Origin: CAYZHM01 sp964478225
Lineage (GTDB): Bacteria; Pseudomonadota; Alphaproteobacteria; Micavibrionales; Micavibrionaceae
NCBI GenBank assembly: GCA_964478225.1
Contig: CAYZHM010000002.1
Span: 186,001-250,000 of the forward strand
DNA: 64,000 nucleotides
Reading direction: 5' to 3'
Shown: piece by piece, positions 17,286 to 25,398 of the stretch
Numbering within the stretch: position 1 is the stretch's first letter
How the letters are laid out: every line of letters begins with the position of its first letter
Translations under genes and position numbers: made by a program
The notes under the pieces: generated by a model
What the model saw: only the letters and a program-made list of their open reading frames with translations
The model's database searches: none
Told to the model about the DNA's origin: nothing

Positions 17286-17292
17286 AAATACC

Positions 17293-17739
17293 ATGCAACA
17301 AATTCTCTCCGAATATTATCTCTGGATCAAAGCGGCGCACATCATTGCGGTTATAAGCTGGATGGCGGCGATGCTGTATCTGCCGCGGCTTTACGTTTAT
17401 CACGCGGCTGTGGCGCGCGGGTCGGAGATGTCGGAGCAATTCAAGGTCATGGAGCATCGTCTGCTGCGCTATATTCTCAACCCGGCGATGATTATGGCAT
17501 GGGTGCTGGGTGGTTTGATGCTTTATGCCGCACCGGGGCTTTTGCAGGAAGGATGGATTCACGTGAAACTTTCCTGTTTGGTGTTGATGCAGATTACCCA
17601 TGCGGTTTATGCAAGATGCCGGCGGAAGTTCGCCAAGGATGAGAATATTAAGTCAGCGAAATTTTACCGCTGGATCAACGAGGTTCCGACGGTTTTGATG
17701 ATCATTATCGTGATTATGGCTGTGGTGAAGCCGTTTTAG
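17293..17739 (+). CDS. hemJ: Protoporphyrinogen IX oxidase HemJ
   Basis: A 148-residue four-helix membrane protein of the HemJ (UPF0093) family, which oxidises protoporphyrinogen IX to protoporphyrin IX in most alphaproteobacteria that lack HemY and HemG. Key features are the conserved His in the first helix (IKAAHIIAVISWMAAMLYLPR), the MEHRLLRYILNPAM segment and the conserved Lys in GWIHVKL. It directly follows hemH (7-nt spacer), completing a hemE-hemH-hemJ operon. The sequence also carries a weak parS-like palindrome near 17555. Confidence 0.93.
   Translation: MQQILSEYYLWIKAAHIIAVISWMAAMLYLPRLYVYHAAVARGSEMSEQFKVMEHRLLRYILNPAMIMAWVLGGLMLYAAPGLLQEGWIHVKLSCLVLMQITHAVYARCRRKFAKDENIKSAKFYRWINEVPTVLMIIIVIMAVVKPF
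17555..17570. promoter_or_regulatory. Degenerate parS-like palindrome inside hemJ
   Basis: The sequence GGATTCACGTGAAACT matches the chromosomal parS consensus TGTTTCACGTGAAACA at 13 of 16 positions, keeping the central TTCACGTGAAAC except for its first T. It lies in coding DNA about 6.1 kb from the strong sites in rsmG. It may be a weak ParB site or chance. Confidence 0.3.
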
Positions 17740-17987
17740 TTCTCTAAACTCTTGCAATTATGCGCTTTTTTGCAGCGCAAATGCCCTATGTCAAATTATT
17801 TTTCAAAAACCTGTTGACTCGGTGTTTAAGTATCTGTATTTGTGGTTTTGTCTTAGTGATAAATTCCCAAAAGATATAGAGATTTGCCGTTTTGAGCGGC
17901 CCGGAATTTGAGCGCTTTATGTGGATAAAGCATTGGTAATAAAGTTGATTTAAAAAAACCTGTAAAGATTTCAAAAAACATTTTCAT
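17740..17987 (+). promoter_or_regulatory. rho leader region with a perfect DnaA box
   Basis: This 248-nt AT-rich spacer precedes rho and must hold its promoter and leader. It contains TGTGGATAA at 17920-17928, an exact match to the DnaA box (TTATCCACA on the other strand). An imperfect stem TGCGC/GCGCA around a T-run (about 17760-17778) after hemJ may act as its terminator. Long leaders upstream of rho are usual because Rho controls its own synthesis. A single DnaA box could mean DnaA regulation or an origin-proximal site. Confidence 0.5.
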
Positions 17988-19244
17988 ATGAATTTACAAG
18001 ACTTAAAAATACGCTCCCCTGCTGAATTGCTGGCGTTTGCTGAGGAACTCGAGATTGAAAACTGCTCGGCGATGCGCAAACAGGACATGATGTTTGCTAT
18101 TCTCAAGCAGCTGGCCTCACAAGGCGCCCCTATTGCCGGCGCTGGGGTTCTGGAAGTGCTGCAGGACGGTTTCGGCTTCTTACGCAGTCCTGAAGAAAAT
18201 TATCTGCCTGGTCCTGATGATATTTATATCTCCCCATCACAAGTCAAACGCTTTGGTTTGCGGACGGGCGATACGATTGAAGGCGAGATTCGTGCGCCAA
18301 AAGATTCCGAGCGTTATTTTGCGCTTTTGAAAGTTGGATCGATTAACGGCGAAGCGCCGGAGAAAATCCGCCACCGTATTAACTTTGATAACCTCACACC
18401 GCTTTATCCCGATCGCAAAATTAAGCTGGAGCTTGATGATCCCACGAAGAACGATAAAGTCCAGCGTGTGATGGAATTGACAGCGCCGATTGGCTTTGGC
18501 CAGCGTGCGTTGATCGTGGCGCCGCCAAGAACAGGTAAAACGGTTATGCTGCAAAATATTGCGACCTCGATTGCGGCGAACCATCCGGATGCTTACCTCA
18601 TTGTTCTTCTGATTGACGAACGTCCTGAAGAGGTGACCGATATGGCGCGCAGCGTGCGCGGCGAAGTTGTTTCGTCAACGTTCGATGAGCCCGCGTCCCG
18701 TCACGTGCAAGTGGCCGAGATGGTCATGGAAAAGGCGAAACGCCTGACCGAGCAAAAGCGCGATGTCATCATTCTTCTCGACTCGATTACGCGTTTGGCG
18801 CGTGCGTACAACACAGTTGTGCCGTCCTCTGGTAAGGTTCTGACCGGGGGCGTGGATGCCAACGCGTTGCAACGTCCGAAGCGTTTCTTCGGTGCGGCGC
18901 GTAACATAGAACAAGGCGGATCGCTGACCATTATCGCGACCGCGTTGATCGATACCGGTTCGCGTATGGACGAGGTTATCTTCGAAGAATTCAAAGGCAC
19001 CGGTAACTCTGAAATCGTGCTTGACCGCAAGATCGCTGACAAGCGCGTATTCCCTGCGATCGATATTCAAAAATCAGGTACCCGTAAGGAAGAATTGCTG
19101 GTCGACAAAGACGTCCTGCAGAAAATGTGGGTGCTGCGCCGTATTCTTAACCCGATGGGTACTGTGGATGCGGTCGAGTTCTTGCTCGATAAAATGAAGA
19201 CGTCGAAGACGAATGACGAATTCTTCAACTCGATGAATCAGTAA
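17988..19244 (+). CDS. rho: Transcription termination factor Rho
   Basis: Rho is the hexameric RNA-dependent ATPase that ends transcription of untranslated RNA. The 418-residue protein has the N-terminal Rho helix bundle (1-47), the cold-shock RNA-binding fold with GFGFLRSPEENYLPGPDDIY, the Walker A motif PPRTGKT (179-185), Walker B and LLIDERPEEVTDM, the Q-loop and R-loop region SGKVLTGGVDANALQRPKRF and the C-terminal ATPase core. The sequence is highly conserved throughout. It is convergent with the CBS-domain gene that abuts it with no spacer. Confidence 0.98.
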   Translation: MNLQDLKIRSPAELLAFAEELEIENCSAMRKQDMMFAILKQLASQGAPIAGAGVLEVLQDGFGFLRSPEENYLPGPDDIYISPSQVKRFGLRTGDTIEGEIRAPKDSERYFALLKVGSINGEAPEKIRHRINFDNLTPLYPDRKIKLELDDPTKNDKVQRVMELTAPIGFGQRALIVAPPRTGKTVMLQNIATSIAANHPDAYLIVLLIDERPEEVTDMARSVRGEVVSSTFDEPASRHVQVAEMVMEKAKRLTEQKRDVIILLDSITRLARAYNTVVPSSGKVLTGGVDANALQRPKRFFGAARNIEQGGSLTIIATALIDTGSRMDEVIFEEFKGTGNSEIVLDRKIADKRVFPAIDIQKSGTRKEELLVDKDVLQKMWVLRRILNPMGTVDAVEFLLDKMKTSKTNDEFFNSMNQ

Positions 19245-19760
19245 TCACCGAAACATATAAAGCATAAACAGCAACACCAGTGCATAGACGATCATGGTCA
19301 TGACGGTGTTGAAGCGTGAGCCCTGCCCGGCTTCGAGGCGGGCGTCGGTGATTTTGCGCAGGCGTTCAATAACCTCGCCCATGGAGTGGCTGACGAAATC
19401 TTCCTGGGAGAGCATGCCGAGGATATTTTTACTGTCATCGACGACGGGGATATGCCGGAAATGGCCATGGGTCATGCGGCGCAGGCAATCGGTTACATCA
19501 TCTTCGGGCATGGCAGTCTTGGGATTTTTGGTCATGACGTTTTTAAGCGTTGTGCTTTGCGGATCGATGGCTGTTGCCGCGACTTTTCTTAAGAGATCAC
19601 GCTCGGTGAAAATACCGCTCAGCTTGCCGTTTTGGGTGGCAAGGCAGGCGCCCTGATTTTTTTGCGCCATGACTTCGATAATTTGTTGCAACGGAGTTGT
19701 TTCGTCAAAGATCAGGACGGAAGATTTGTCCTTGAATTCTGGTATGTCTGTGATGCGCAT
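19245..19760 (-). CDS. CBS-domain pair protein with C-terminal membrane anchor
   Basis: A 171-residue protein with two CBS domains (about 10-65 and 75-130; second motif HGHFRHIPVVDDSKNILGMLS), a linker, and one C-terminal hydrophobic helix (VYALVLLFMLYMF) that would anchor it in the inner membrane. CBS pairs bind adenosyl ligands such as AMP, ATP or SAM and act as energy sensors. The target is unknown. Its stop is adjacent to the stop of rho. Confidence 0.85.
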   Translation of the reverse strand: MRITDIPEFKDKSSVLIFDETTPLQQIIEVMAQKNQGACLATQNGKLSGIFTERDLLRKVAATAIDPQSTTLKNVMTKNPKTAMPEDDVTDCLRRMTHGHFRHIPVVDDSKNILGMLSQEDFVSHSMGEVIERLRKITDARLEAGQGSRFNTVMTMIVYALVLLFMLYMFR

Positions 19761-19833
19761 GGATTATTCTTTTCTTTAACCTGCGATTTCTATACAAGGG
19801 AACGATAGCAAATAATTGCCGGAGGACAAACAG

Positions 19834-20100
19834 ATGAAATTCAATTTTGATATTGAGTGTACACCCGAGGAGGCGAGGCGGTTTGTCGGCTTGCCCGATG
19901 TTGCGCCGATGCAAGAGGCGATGATGAAGGAGATCGAGGCGAAGATGCGTGAGAATATCAAAGCGCTGTCGCCGGAGGAATTTGTCAAAACGTGGATGCC
20001 GGCGACCATGCAGGGTTGGGGCGAGATGCAGAAAATGTTTTGGGGCCAGATGGGCATGGGAATGCCTGAGGCTGCGGCCAAGAAATCTGAAAAGAAATAA
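19834..20100 (+). CDS. DUF6489-type small protein
   Basis: An 88-residue protein starting MKFNFDIECTPEEARRFVGL, a conserved alphaproteobacterial opening I associate with DUF6489. It is helical and methionine-rich (WGQMGMGMPEAAAKKSEKK at the end), without signal or membrane segment. The start at 19834 is supported by GGAGGA at 19821-19826, 7 nt away. Its stop overlaps the ATG of mnmE by one base (TAATG), indicating translational coupling. Function unknown. Confidence 0.75.
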   Translation: MKFNFDIECTPEEARRFVGLPDVAPMQEAMMKEIEAKMRENIKALSPEEFVKTWMPATMQGWGEMQKMFWGQMGMGMPEAAAKKSEKK

Positions 20101-21428
20101 TGATCGACACAATTTTTGCTTTAAGTACGGCCAGGGGGCGCGCCGGGATTGCAGTGGTGCGGGCTTCGGGGCCGCAAGCCATTCAAGCCGCACAGCGTTT
20201 AAGCGGCAAGGGCTTAGAGCCGCGCATAGCAAAATTCTGTACTCTGAAAAATCCTGATTCACGTGAAACGATCGATGAGGCGGTTGTCACATATTTTGCT
20301 GCGCCGGCCAGCTATACAGGCGAGGATGTGGTGGAATATGCGGTGCATGGCGGCAAGGCCGTTATTGAATCTTTGCTTGGCGCATTGGCGAGGCAAGAGG
20401 GCCACCGTGTGGCCGAACCCGGAGAATTTACGCGCCGCGCTTTTGAGAATGGCAAGCTTGATCTGACGGAAGTCGAGGCTGTGGCGGATTTGATTGATGC
20501 GGAAACGGTTGCACAAAAGAACCAAGCGCTGGCACAGCTTTCCGGACAACTTTCAGTGCTTTATCACGGATGGAGCGAGCGTTTATCGCGGATGCTGGCG
20601 CATGCTGAGGCCGATATTGAGTTTCCCGATGAGGATTTGCCCGATGGAATTGCTGCACAAATGGAGCCAGAGATTCGTAAAATGCTGCAAGAGATTATGC
20701 AGCATTTATCAGACAATAGACGCGGCGAAAGATTGCGGGATGGCTTACAGGTTGTTGTGATTGGCGCGCCAAATGCGGGAAAATCGTCGTTGGTGAATGC
20801 GATTGCGCAGCGGGACGTGGCAATTGTTTCCGATGTTGCCGGGACGACGCGCGATGTGCTGGAGGTGCATCTTGATCTTGGCGGATATCCGATCAATTTG
20901 GTGGATACGGCGGGCTTGAGACCGGAGCATATGGATGCCGAAGGTCACGATAAAATTGAAAATGAAGGCATGCGGCGGGCGCTTGAGCGGGCCATGGCGG
21001 CCGATATCCGTGTATTGGTTTTTGATGGAACGTTGGCTTTGCCCGATGAAAAGACTTTGGATCTTCAAGATGAGCATAGCGTTATTTTGATTAATAAAGC
21101 CGATCAGGGTTTAAGATTTGTATTGCCGGAAGGCATTCCCGTTTCAGCGCAAAGTGGGGCTGGATTTGATGATTTTATGAAAATTTTGCTCGGCAAGGCA
21201 GAGCAGATGATGGGACGTAGTGAGGCCCCTTCCCTCACGCGGCAACGTCACAGAGCGGCGATCGAAGAATGCTGCGCACGCTTGCAATCAAGCATTAACG
21301 CAGATTTGCCAGAGCTTATGGCGGAAGATTTACGCCTCGCAATGCGGGCCATCGACCGTATAACTGGGAAAACCCATGTTGAGGATCTGCTGACCACCAT
21401 CTTTCTTGACTTCTGTATTGGCAAATAG
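20100..21428 (+). CDS. mnmE: tRNA modification GTPase MnmE
   Basis: MnmE, with MnmG, adds the carboxymethylaminomethyl group to C5 of wobble U34 in certain tRNAs. The 442-residue protein has the N-terminal folate-binding domain (FALSTARGRAGIAVVRASGP), the helical domain carrying the G domain with G1 GAPNAGKS (222-229), DTAG, NKAD, and the C-terminal CIGK (439-442) whose Cys is conserved in the family. It begins on the stop of the preceding small gene. Its last 99 nt are overlapped by a minus-strand frame, and a partial parS-like site lies at 20255. Confidence 0.96.
   Translation: MIDTIFALSTARGRAGIAVVRASGPQAIQAAQRLSGKGLEPRIAKFCTLKNPDSRETIDEAVVTYFAAPASYTGEDVVEYAVHGGKAVIESLLGALARQEGHRVAEPGEFTRRAFENGKLDLTEVEAVADLIDAETVAQKNQALAQLSGQLSVLYHGWSERLSRMLAHAEADIEFPDEDLPDGIAAQMEPEIRKMLQEIMQHLSDNRRGERLRDGLQVVVIGAPNAGKSSLVNAIAQRDVAIVSDVAGTTRDVLEVHLDLGGYPINLVDTAGLRPEHMDAEGHDKIENEGMRRALERAMAADIRVLVFDGTLALPDEKTLDLQDEHSVILINKADQGLRFVLPEGIPVSAQSGAGFDDFMKILLGKAEQMMGRSEAPSLTRQRHRAAIEECCARLQSSINADLPELMAEDLRLAMRAIDRITGKTHVEDLLTTIFLDFCIGK
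20255..20270. promoter_or_regulatory. Partial parS-like site inside mnmE
   Basis: TGATTCACGTGAAACG matches the parS consensus TGTTTCACGTGAAACA at 14 of 16 positions, with the core TTCACGTGAA intact. It lies 3.4 kb before the two stronger sites in rsmG. Plausible as a secondary ParB nucleation site. Confidence 0.5.
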
Positions 21429-21653
21429 GACGGCTTTGGCTTTTCTGAAAACGCTCAGAATCTCAGGATTTTGAATTTTTACTTCTTCATCGAGCGCATA
21501 AGACATGAGATCTTCGATCAGTATTGAAGTCGGCACGTTTTGCAAGTTTTCTAAAATCGACAGATCTTCTTCTATTGCTATTGCAGCCGCAAGTTGTGCG
21601 GCATGATTGAAGCGCTGGTTAAAGCGCTTTGCCACGCTTTCTGTGTGTTTCAT
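21330..21653 (-). CDS. Small hypothetical protein overlapping the mnmE 3' end
   Basis: A 107-residue protein starting MKHTESVAKRFNQRFNHAAQ, helical and soluble. The ATG at 21653 is supported by AGGGAG 6 nt upstream on the minus strand (21660-21665). It occupies the otherwise empty gap between mnmE and mnmG but its last 33 codons run antisense to the mnmE C-terminus, including the CIGK codons, which is unusual. The product may end earlier in some relatives. No family recognised. Confidence 0.5.
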   Translation of the reverse strand: MKHTESVAKRFNQRFNHAAQLAAAIAIEEDLSILENLQNVPTSILIEDLMSYALDEEVKIQNPEILSVFRKAKAVLFANTEVKKDGGQQILNMGFPSYTVDGPHCEA

Positions 21654-21716
21654 CTTCATCTCCCTGAATGCGTTTTTCTTGTTTTTTAAGTACGCTTTCC
21701 CTATAAGATAGCGCTC

Positions 21717-23657
21717 ATGAGTGGAAAAGACACGAAAATTTTTGATGTTGTTGTTATAGGGGGCGGGCATGCTGGATGTGAGGCCGCTGCCGCTGCGGCC
21801 CGCATGGGCGCAAAGACTGCTCTTTTAACTCATAAATTGTCGACGTTGGGGGTTATGTCTTGTAACCCTGCGATTGGTGGGCTGGGCAAAGGACATTTGG
21901 TTCGGGAAGTTGATGCGTTGGATGGTTTGATGGGCCGGATTATTGATCAGGCCGGAATTCAGTTTCGGATGCTGAATGCCTCAAAGGGCCCTGCTGTCCG
22001 TGGACCGCGTGCACAGGCAGACAGGACGTTATACCGCGAGGCGATGCAGCGGGAGCTTGCTGACTATCCGAATTTGACTTTAATTGAGGGCTCAGCCGAA
22101 GATTTGGTTCTTGAAGGCGGGGTTGTCGCGGGGCTTCTTTATAAGGCTGACCAATCAAAACCTTCTGAAGCTAGCACAGCTGAGGCAAAAACCGCCATTC
22201 CTGCTTTTGGATTATGTAAAATAGAATGTGGCGCTATAGTCATAACAACCGGCACGTTTTTGCGGGGTGTTATTCACCGCGGTATGGAGATGATTCCGGC
22301 TGGTCGGGTGGGAGAGGCTCCTGCCGTGGGTTTGGCGCAAACCCTTGAGAAATTTGAGTTTCCTTTAGGGCGTTTGAAGACGGGCACCCCTGCGCGGCTT
22401 GATGGGCGGACGATTGATTGGAGCGTTTGTGAGGTTCAGTATGCTGATGAACGGCCTGTGCCGTTTTCGTATCTGACGGATGAAGTTCGTGTGCCGCAGA
22501 TCCCATGCCATATTACATATACCAATGAAACCACACATAAGATTATTGCTGATAATTTGACAAAATCGGCGATGTATTCCGGGCAAATTTCTGGGCGGGG
22601 GCCGCGTTATTGTCCGTCTATCGAAGATAAAATTTCAAGGTTTGCTGATAAATCACGGCATCAGATATTTTTAGAGCCAGAGGGGTTGGACGATTATACG
22701 GTCTATCCGAACGGGATTTCCACGTCTTTGCCAACGGATGTTCAGGATGCTTATATAAGGTCGATCCGCGGGTTGGAGAATGTCGCGATTCTGGAATATG
22801 GGTATGCGATTGAATATGACTATGTTGATCCGCGTGCCTTGAAGTATACGCTGGAGACCAAGCAAATTGCCGGGCTGTTTTTGGCAGGCCAAATTAACGG
22901 TACAACCGGGTACGAGGAGGCAGCGGCTCAGGGGCTTATGGCCGGGATTAATGCGGCGTCGAAGGTTAAAGGGCAAAGTGAATTTGTTCTTGATCGTGCG
23001 GATGCCTATATCGGGGTTTTAATTGACGACCTTATTACTTGTGGAGCGCCGGAGCCTTATCGCATGTTTACGAGTAGGGCGGAATATCGCTTAAGGTTGC
23101 GGGCGGATAACGCGGATCAGCGTCTTACAGATAAAGGGATTGCGATTGGTTGTGTTGGCCCAGTTCGGCAGCGTGCGTGGGCCAACAAGTCCGTTAAACT
23201 CATTGCTGGGCGCAGGTTTGCGACGAATGCGCAAATGAGCCCGAGTGAGCTTGAGGCGCATGGAATTGCGATTAATAAGGATGGGGTTCGGCGCAATGTG
23301 CTGGATTTGTTGGCTTATCCGGATATTGATTGGGAACAGCTTTGTGGCATTTGGCCCGAGCTTAAGGATATAGAGCCTGAGATAAGAGAGCAGATAGAGA
23401 ATGATGCACTTTATGCGGGGTATATGGCGCGGCATGATGCAGATATTGAGGCTTATAGACGCGAGGAATTCCTCGTTTTGCCGGCGCATTTGAATTATGC
23501 GGATGTGGGAAGTTTGTCGACCGAGATACGGCAAAAGCTCGAAGCAGCAAGGCCGGTGACTTTGGGCGCTGCTTCGCGAATTCCAGGCGTTACTCCGGCC
23601 GCGATTGTGAGTCTTTTAAGATATGTCCAGCGCGGGCCTAAAAAAGATGCTGCCTGA
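21717..23657 (+). CDS. mnmG: tRNA uridine-5-carboxymethylaminomethyl modification enzyme MnmG
   Basis: MnmG is the FAD enzyme that works with MnmE on wobble uridine. The 646-residue protein opens with the FAD-binding VVVIGGGHAGCEAAAAAARM, then the family blocks SCNPAIGGLGKGHLVREVDA and GPRAQADRTLY, the GRLKTGTPARLD segment, the second signature NGTTGYEEAAAQGLMAG and the C-terminal tRNA-binding helical domain. Its 3' end overlaps the rsmG start by 35 nt. Confidence 0.97.
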   Translation: MSGKDTKIFDVVVIGGGHAGCEAAAAAARMGAKTALLTHKLSTLGVMSCNPAIGGLGKGHLVREVDALDGLMGRIIDQAGIQFRMLNASKGPAVRGPRAQADRTLYREAMQRELADYPNLTLIEGSAEDLVLEGGVVAGLLYKADQSKPSEASTAEAKTAIPAFGLCKIECGAIVITTGTFLRGVIHRGMEMIPAGRVGEAPAVGLAQTLEKFEFPLGRLKTGTPARLDGRTIDWSVCEVQYADERPVPFSYLTDEVRVPQIPCHITYTNETTHKIIADNLTKSAMYSGQISGRGPRYCPSIEDKISRFADKSRHQIFLEPEGLDDYTVYPNGISTSLPTDVQDAYIRSIRGLENVAILEYGYAIEYDYVDPRALKYTLETKQIAGLFLAGQINGTTGYEEAAAQGLMAGINAASKVKGQSEFVLDRADAYIGVLIDDLITCGAPEPYRMFTSRAEYRLRLRADNADQRLTDKGIAIGCVGPVRQRAWANKSVKLIAGRRFATNAQMSPSELEAHGIAINKDGVRRNVLDLLAYPDIDWEQLCGIWPELKDIEPEIREQIENDALYAGYMARHDADIEAYRREEFLVLPAHLNYADVGSLSTEIRQKLEAARPVTLGAASRIPGVTPAAIVSLLRYVQRGPKKDAA

Positions 23658-24273
23658 GGAGTTTTTTCAAAAGTCCGGTGTTTCACGTGAAACATTCGCA
23701 ACGATGCGACTCTATAATGAGCACCTTCAGAAATGGCAAAAGGCCATAAATTTAGTCAGTCCTAAAACACTCGAAGATGCCTGGGAAAGGCATTTTTATG
23801 ATTCAGCACAGCTTTTTAAATTTGTGCCGAAGAGTGCAAAACGGTTTGTTGATCTAGGAAGCGGGGCAGGGTTTCCAGGTTTGGTTTTGGCTTTGATGAT
23901 GCCTGAGGTTGATTTTCACTTTATAGAGTCGGATGAGCGAAAATGCCAATTCCTCAAAAATGTTTCACGTGAAACGGAGAGAATCGTATTTATTCACAAT
24001 CAGCGAATCGAAGACGCTTTACCAGGTCTTGAGCCGGATTTGATTACGGCTCGGGCTTTTGCTTCTTTAAGCAAGATTCTTGAGATTTCTGAGGTTTCTT
24101 GGAAAAGGAACCCGGATTTGCAGTTTTTGCTGCTTAAGGGCAAGGGGGCAGACCAGGAGATAGAAGAAGCTAAAAAAGCCTATGATTTTCAGGTGGATAT
24201 GCATCCGAGCGAGACAGATTCTGAGGGTAAAATCCTTGTTATTTCTGGCGTTTCCGCTGCTCAGACGATGTAA
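23623..24273 (+). CDS. rsmG: 16S rRNA (guanine527-N7)-methyltransferase RsmG
   Basis: RsmG methylates N7 of G527 in 16S rRNA using SAM. The 216-residue protein has the RLYNEHLQKWQKAINLVSP opening block and SAM motif I FVDLGSGAGFPGLVLAL, followed by IESDERKCQFL. It overlaps the mnmG 3' end. Two parS sites (23679 and 23961) are embedded in its coding sequence, each encoding the peptide VSRET, as in other alphaproteobacteria where parS sites cluster in or near this gene. Confidence 0.95.
   Translation: MSSAGLKKMLPEEFFQKSGVSRETFATMRLYNEHLQKWQKAINLVSPKTLEDAWERHFYDSAQLFKFVPKSAKRFVDLGSGAGFPGLVLALMMPEVDFHFIESDERKCQFLKNVSRETERIVFIHNQRIEDALPGLEPDLITARAFASLSKILEISEVSWKRNPDLQFLLLKGKGADQEIEEAKKAYDFQVDMHPSETDSEGKILVISGVSAAQTM
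23679..23694. promoter_or_regulatory. parS: parS centromere site (perfect)
   Basis: TGTTTCACGTGAAACA is an exact 16-bp palindrome identical to the bacterial parS consensus. It lies in codons 19-24 of rsmG, 660 bp before the parA start. ParB-CTP would load here and spread to form the partition complex. Confidence 0.93.
23961..23976. promoter_or_regulatory. parS: parS centromere site (15/16)
   Basis: TGTTTCACGTGAAACG differs from the parS consensus only at the last base. It is 266 bp downstream of the perfect site, also inside rsmG. Two closely spaced sites with parA and parB immediately downstream make the assignment strong. Confidence 0.9.
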
Positions 24274-24355
24274 ATTCCCTCTTGACGATGGCGTGGAATC
24301 CGCGCATTGTGGGGGTTCTCAAGAGTTAGAACGCGACACCAGCAAGGAGCATGTT

Positions 24356-25186
24356 ATGGCTTTGCCGACCCCTTTTCAGAGTTTTCCTGATTTTTCGCAG
24401 CCGCGCATATTTGCCATCGCCAATCAAAAGGGCGGGGTAGGCAAGACGACCACAGCGGTTAATCTGGCGACGGCGTTAGCGGCGATTGGTAAGCGAGTTT
24501 TGTTGGTTGATCTTGATCCGCAGGGTAATGCGACGACGGGTTTGGGATTGCGTCGTTCCCTGATCCGAGCGAGTTCCTATGATGTTTTGTTTGAAGAATG
24601 CAGTCTGGAAGAGGCGGCGAACGAGACGAAAGTGCCCCGTTTGTTTGTGGTTCCTTCATCGGTTCACCTTTCTGGTGCGGAAATTGAGCTTGTTACAGAG
24701 GAGCGTAGAGAATTTCGCTTGAAAGAGGCGGTTTCGCGTCGTTTGCCTTACGATTACATTATATTTGATTGTCCGCCCTCCCTTAACCTATTGACTTTGA
24801 ACGCTTTAGTGGCTTCGCATGCTGTTGTTGTGCCGCTGCAGTGTGAATTCTTCGCTTTGGAGGGGTTGAGCCATCTTGTGAAGACGATTGAGCGCGTTCG
24901 TAAGAGTTTTAACCCTGGGCTAGATATTCATGGGGTTGCGCTGACGATGTATGATCGGCGTAATAATTTGTCAGCGCAGGTTGAAAAAGACGTGCGCGAT
25001 TACTTTGGCGACACGGTTTATAAGACAGTGATTCCGCGCAATGTGCGGCTTTCTGAAGCCCCATCATTTGGCTTGCCGGCGATCGTTTATGATATGCGGT
25101 GCCCCGGGGCACAGGCCTATATTCGTCTGGCGAAAGAGGTGATTCAGAAGGAAAAAAGGCTGGAAGCGGCGGCGAAGGCAGCGTAG
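24356..25186 (+). CDS. parA: Chromosome-partitioning ATPase ParA
   Basis: A 276-residue deviant Walker ATPase that moves ParB-parS complexes over the nucleoid. The motif KGGVGKTT lies at residues 25-32, with LLVDLDPQGNATTGLG and the Walker B-like YIIFDCPPSLNLLTLNAL. The start at 24356 is supported by AAGGAG at 24344-24349, 6 nt upstream; longer frames would run into rsmG. It is followed by parB after a 212-nt spacer, so parB may have its own promoter. Confidence 0.96.
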   Translation: MALPTPFQSFPDFSQPRIFAIANQKGGVGKTTTAVNLATALAAIGKRVLLVDLDPQGNATTGLGLRRSLIRASSYDVLFEECSLEEAANETKVPRLFVVPSSVHLSGAEIELVTEERREFRLKEAVSRRLPYDYIIFDCPPSLNLLTLNALVASHAVVVPLQCEFFALEGLSHLVKTIERVRKSFNPGLDIHGVALTMYDRRNNLSAQVEKDVRDYFGDTVYKTVIPRNVRLSEAPSFGLPAIVYDMRCPGAQAYIRLAKEVIQKEKRLEAAAKAA

Positions 25187-25230
25187 AGGCGATTTTTTAG
25201 CCCGTTAGCCCCGTAAGAAGCAAGCATATA

Positions 25231-25247
25231 TTTTACATAATGCAAAA
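25231..25247. promoter_or_regulatory. Palindrome-like element between parA and parB
   Basis: TTTTACATAATGCAAAA, one base from a perfect 8+1+8 palindrome. An 18-nt stretch around it is nearly identical to a perfect copy at 29383-29399. It sits 45 nt past parA in the spacer before parB, where an operator would be expected. The regulator is unknown. Confidence 0.4.
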
Positions 25248-25398
25248 TTGGTTGAGGGTGTCGTTGCTTTTTGTGTGATGCTTTTGTAGCGGGGTGGTGT
25301 GAAGGGATGTTGTGACCGATTTGGTTTCATTTGGAAGTTAAGGTTGGATTTAGAAGACGTAGAATTTGATAGAGTTTATTAATTAAAAGGAGAAAATC

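Noticed and set aside
17760..17778. Intrinsic terminator after hemJ
   Set aside because: The TGCGC/GCGCA stem is short and the T-run is inside the loop rather than after the stem.
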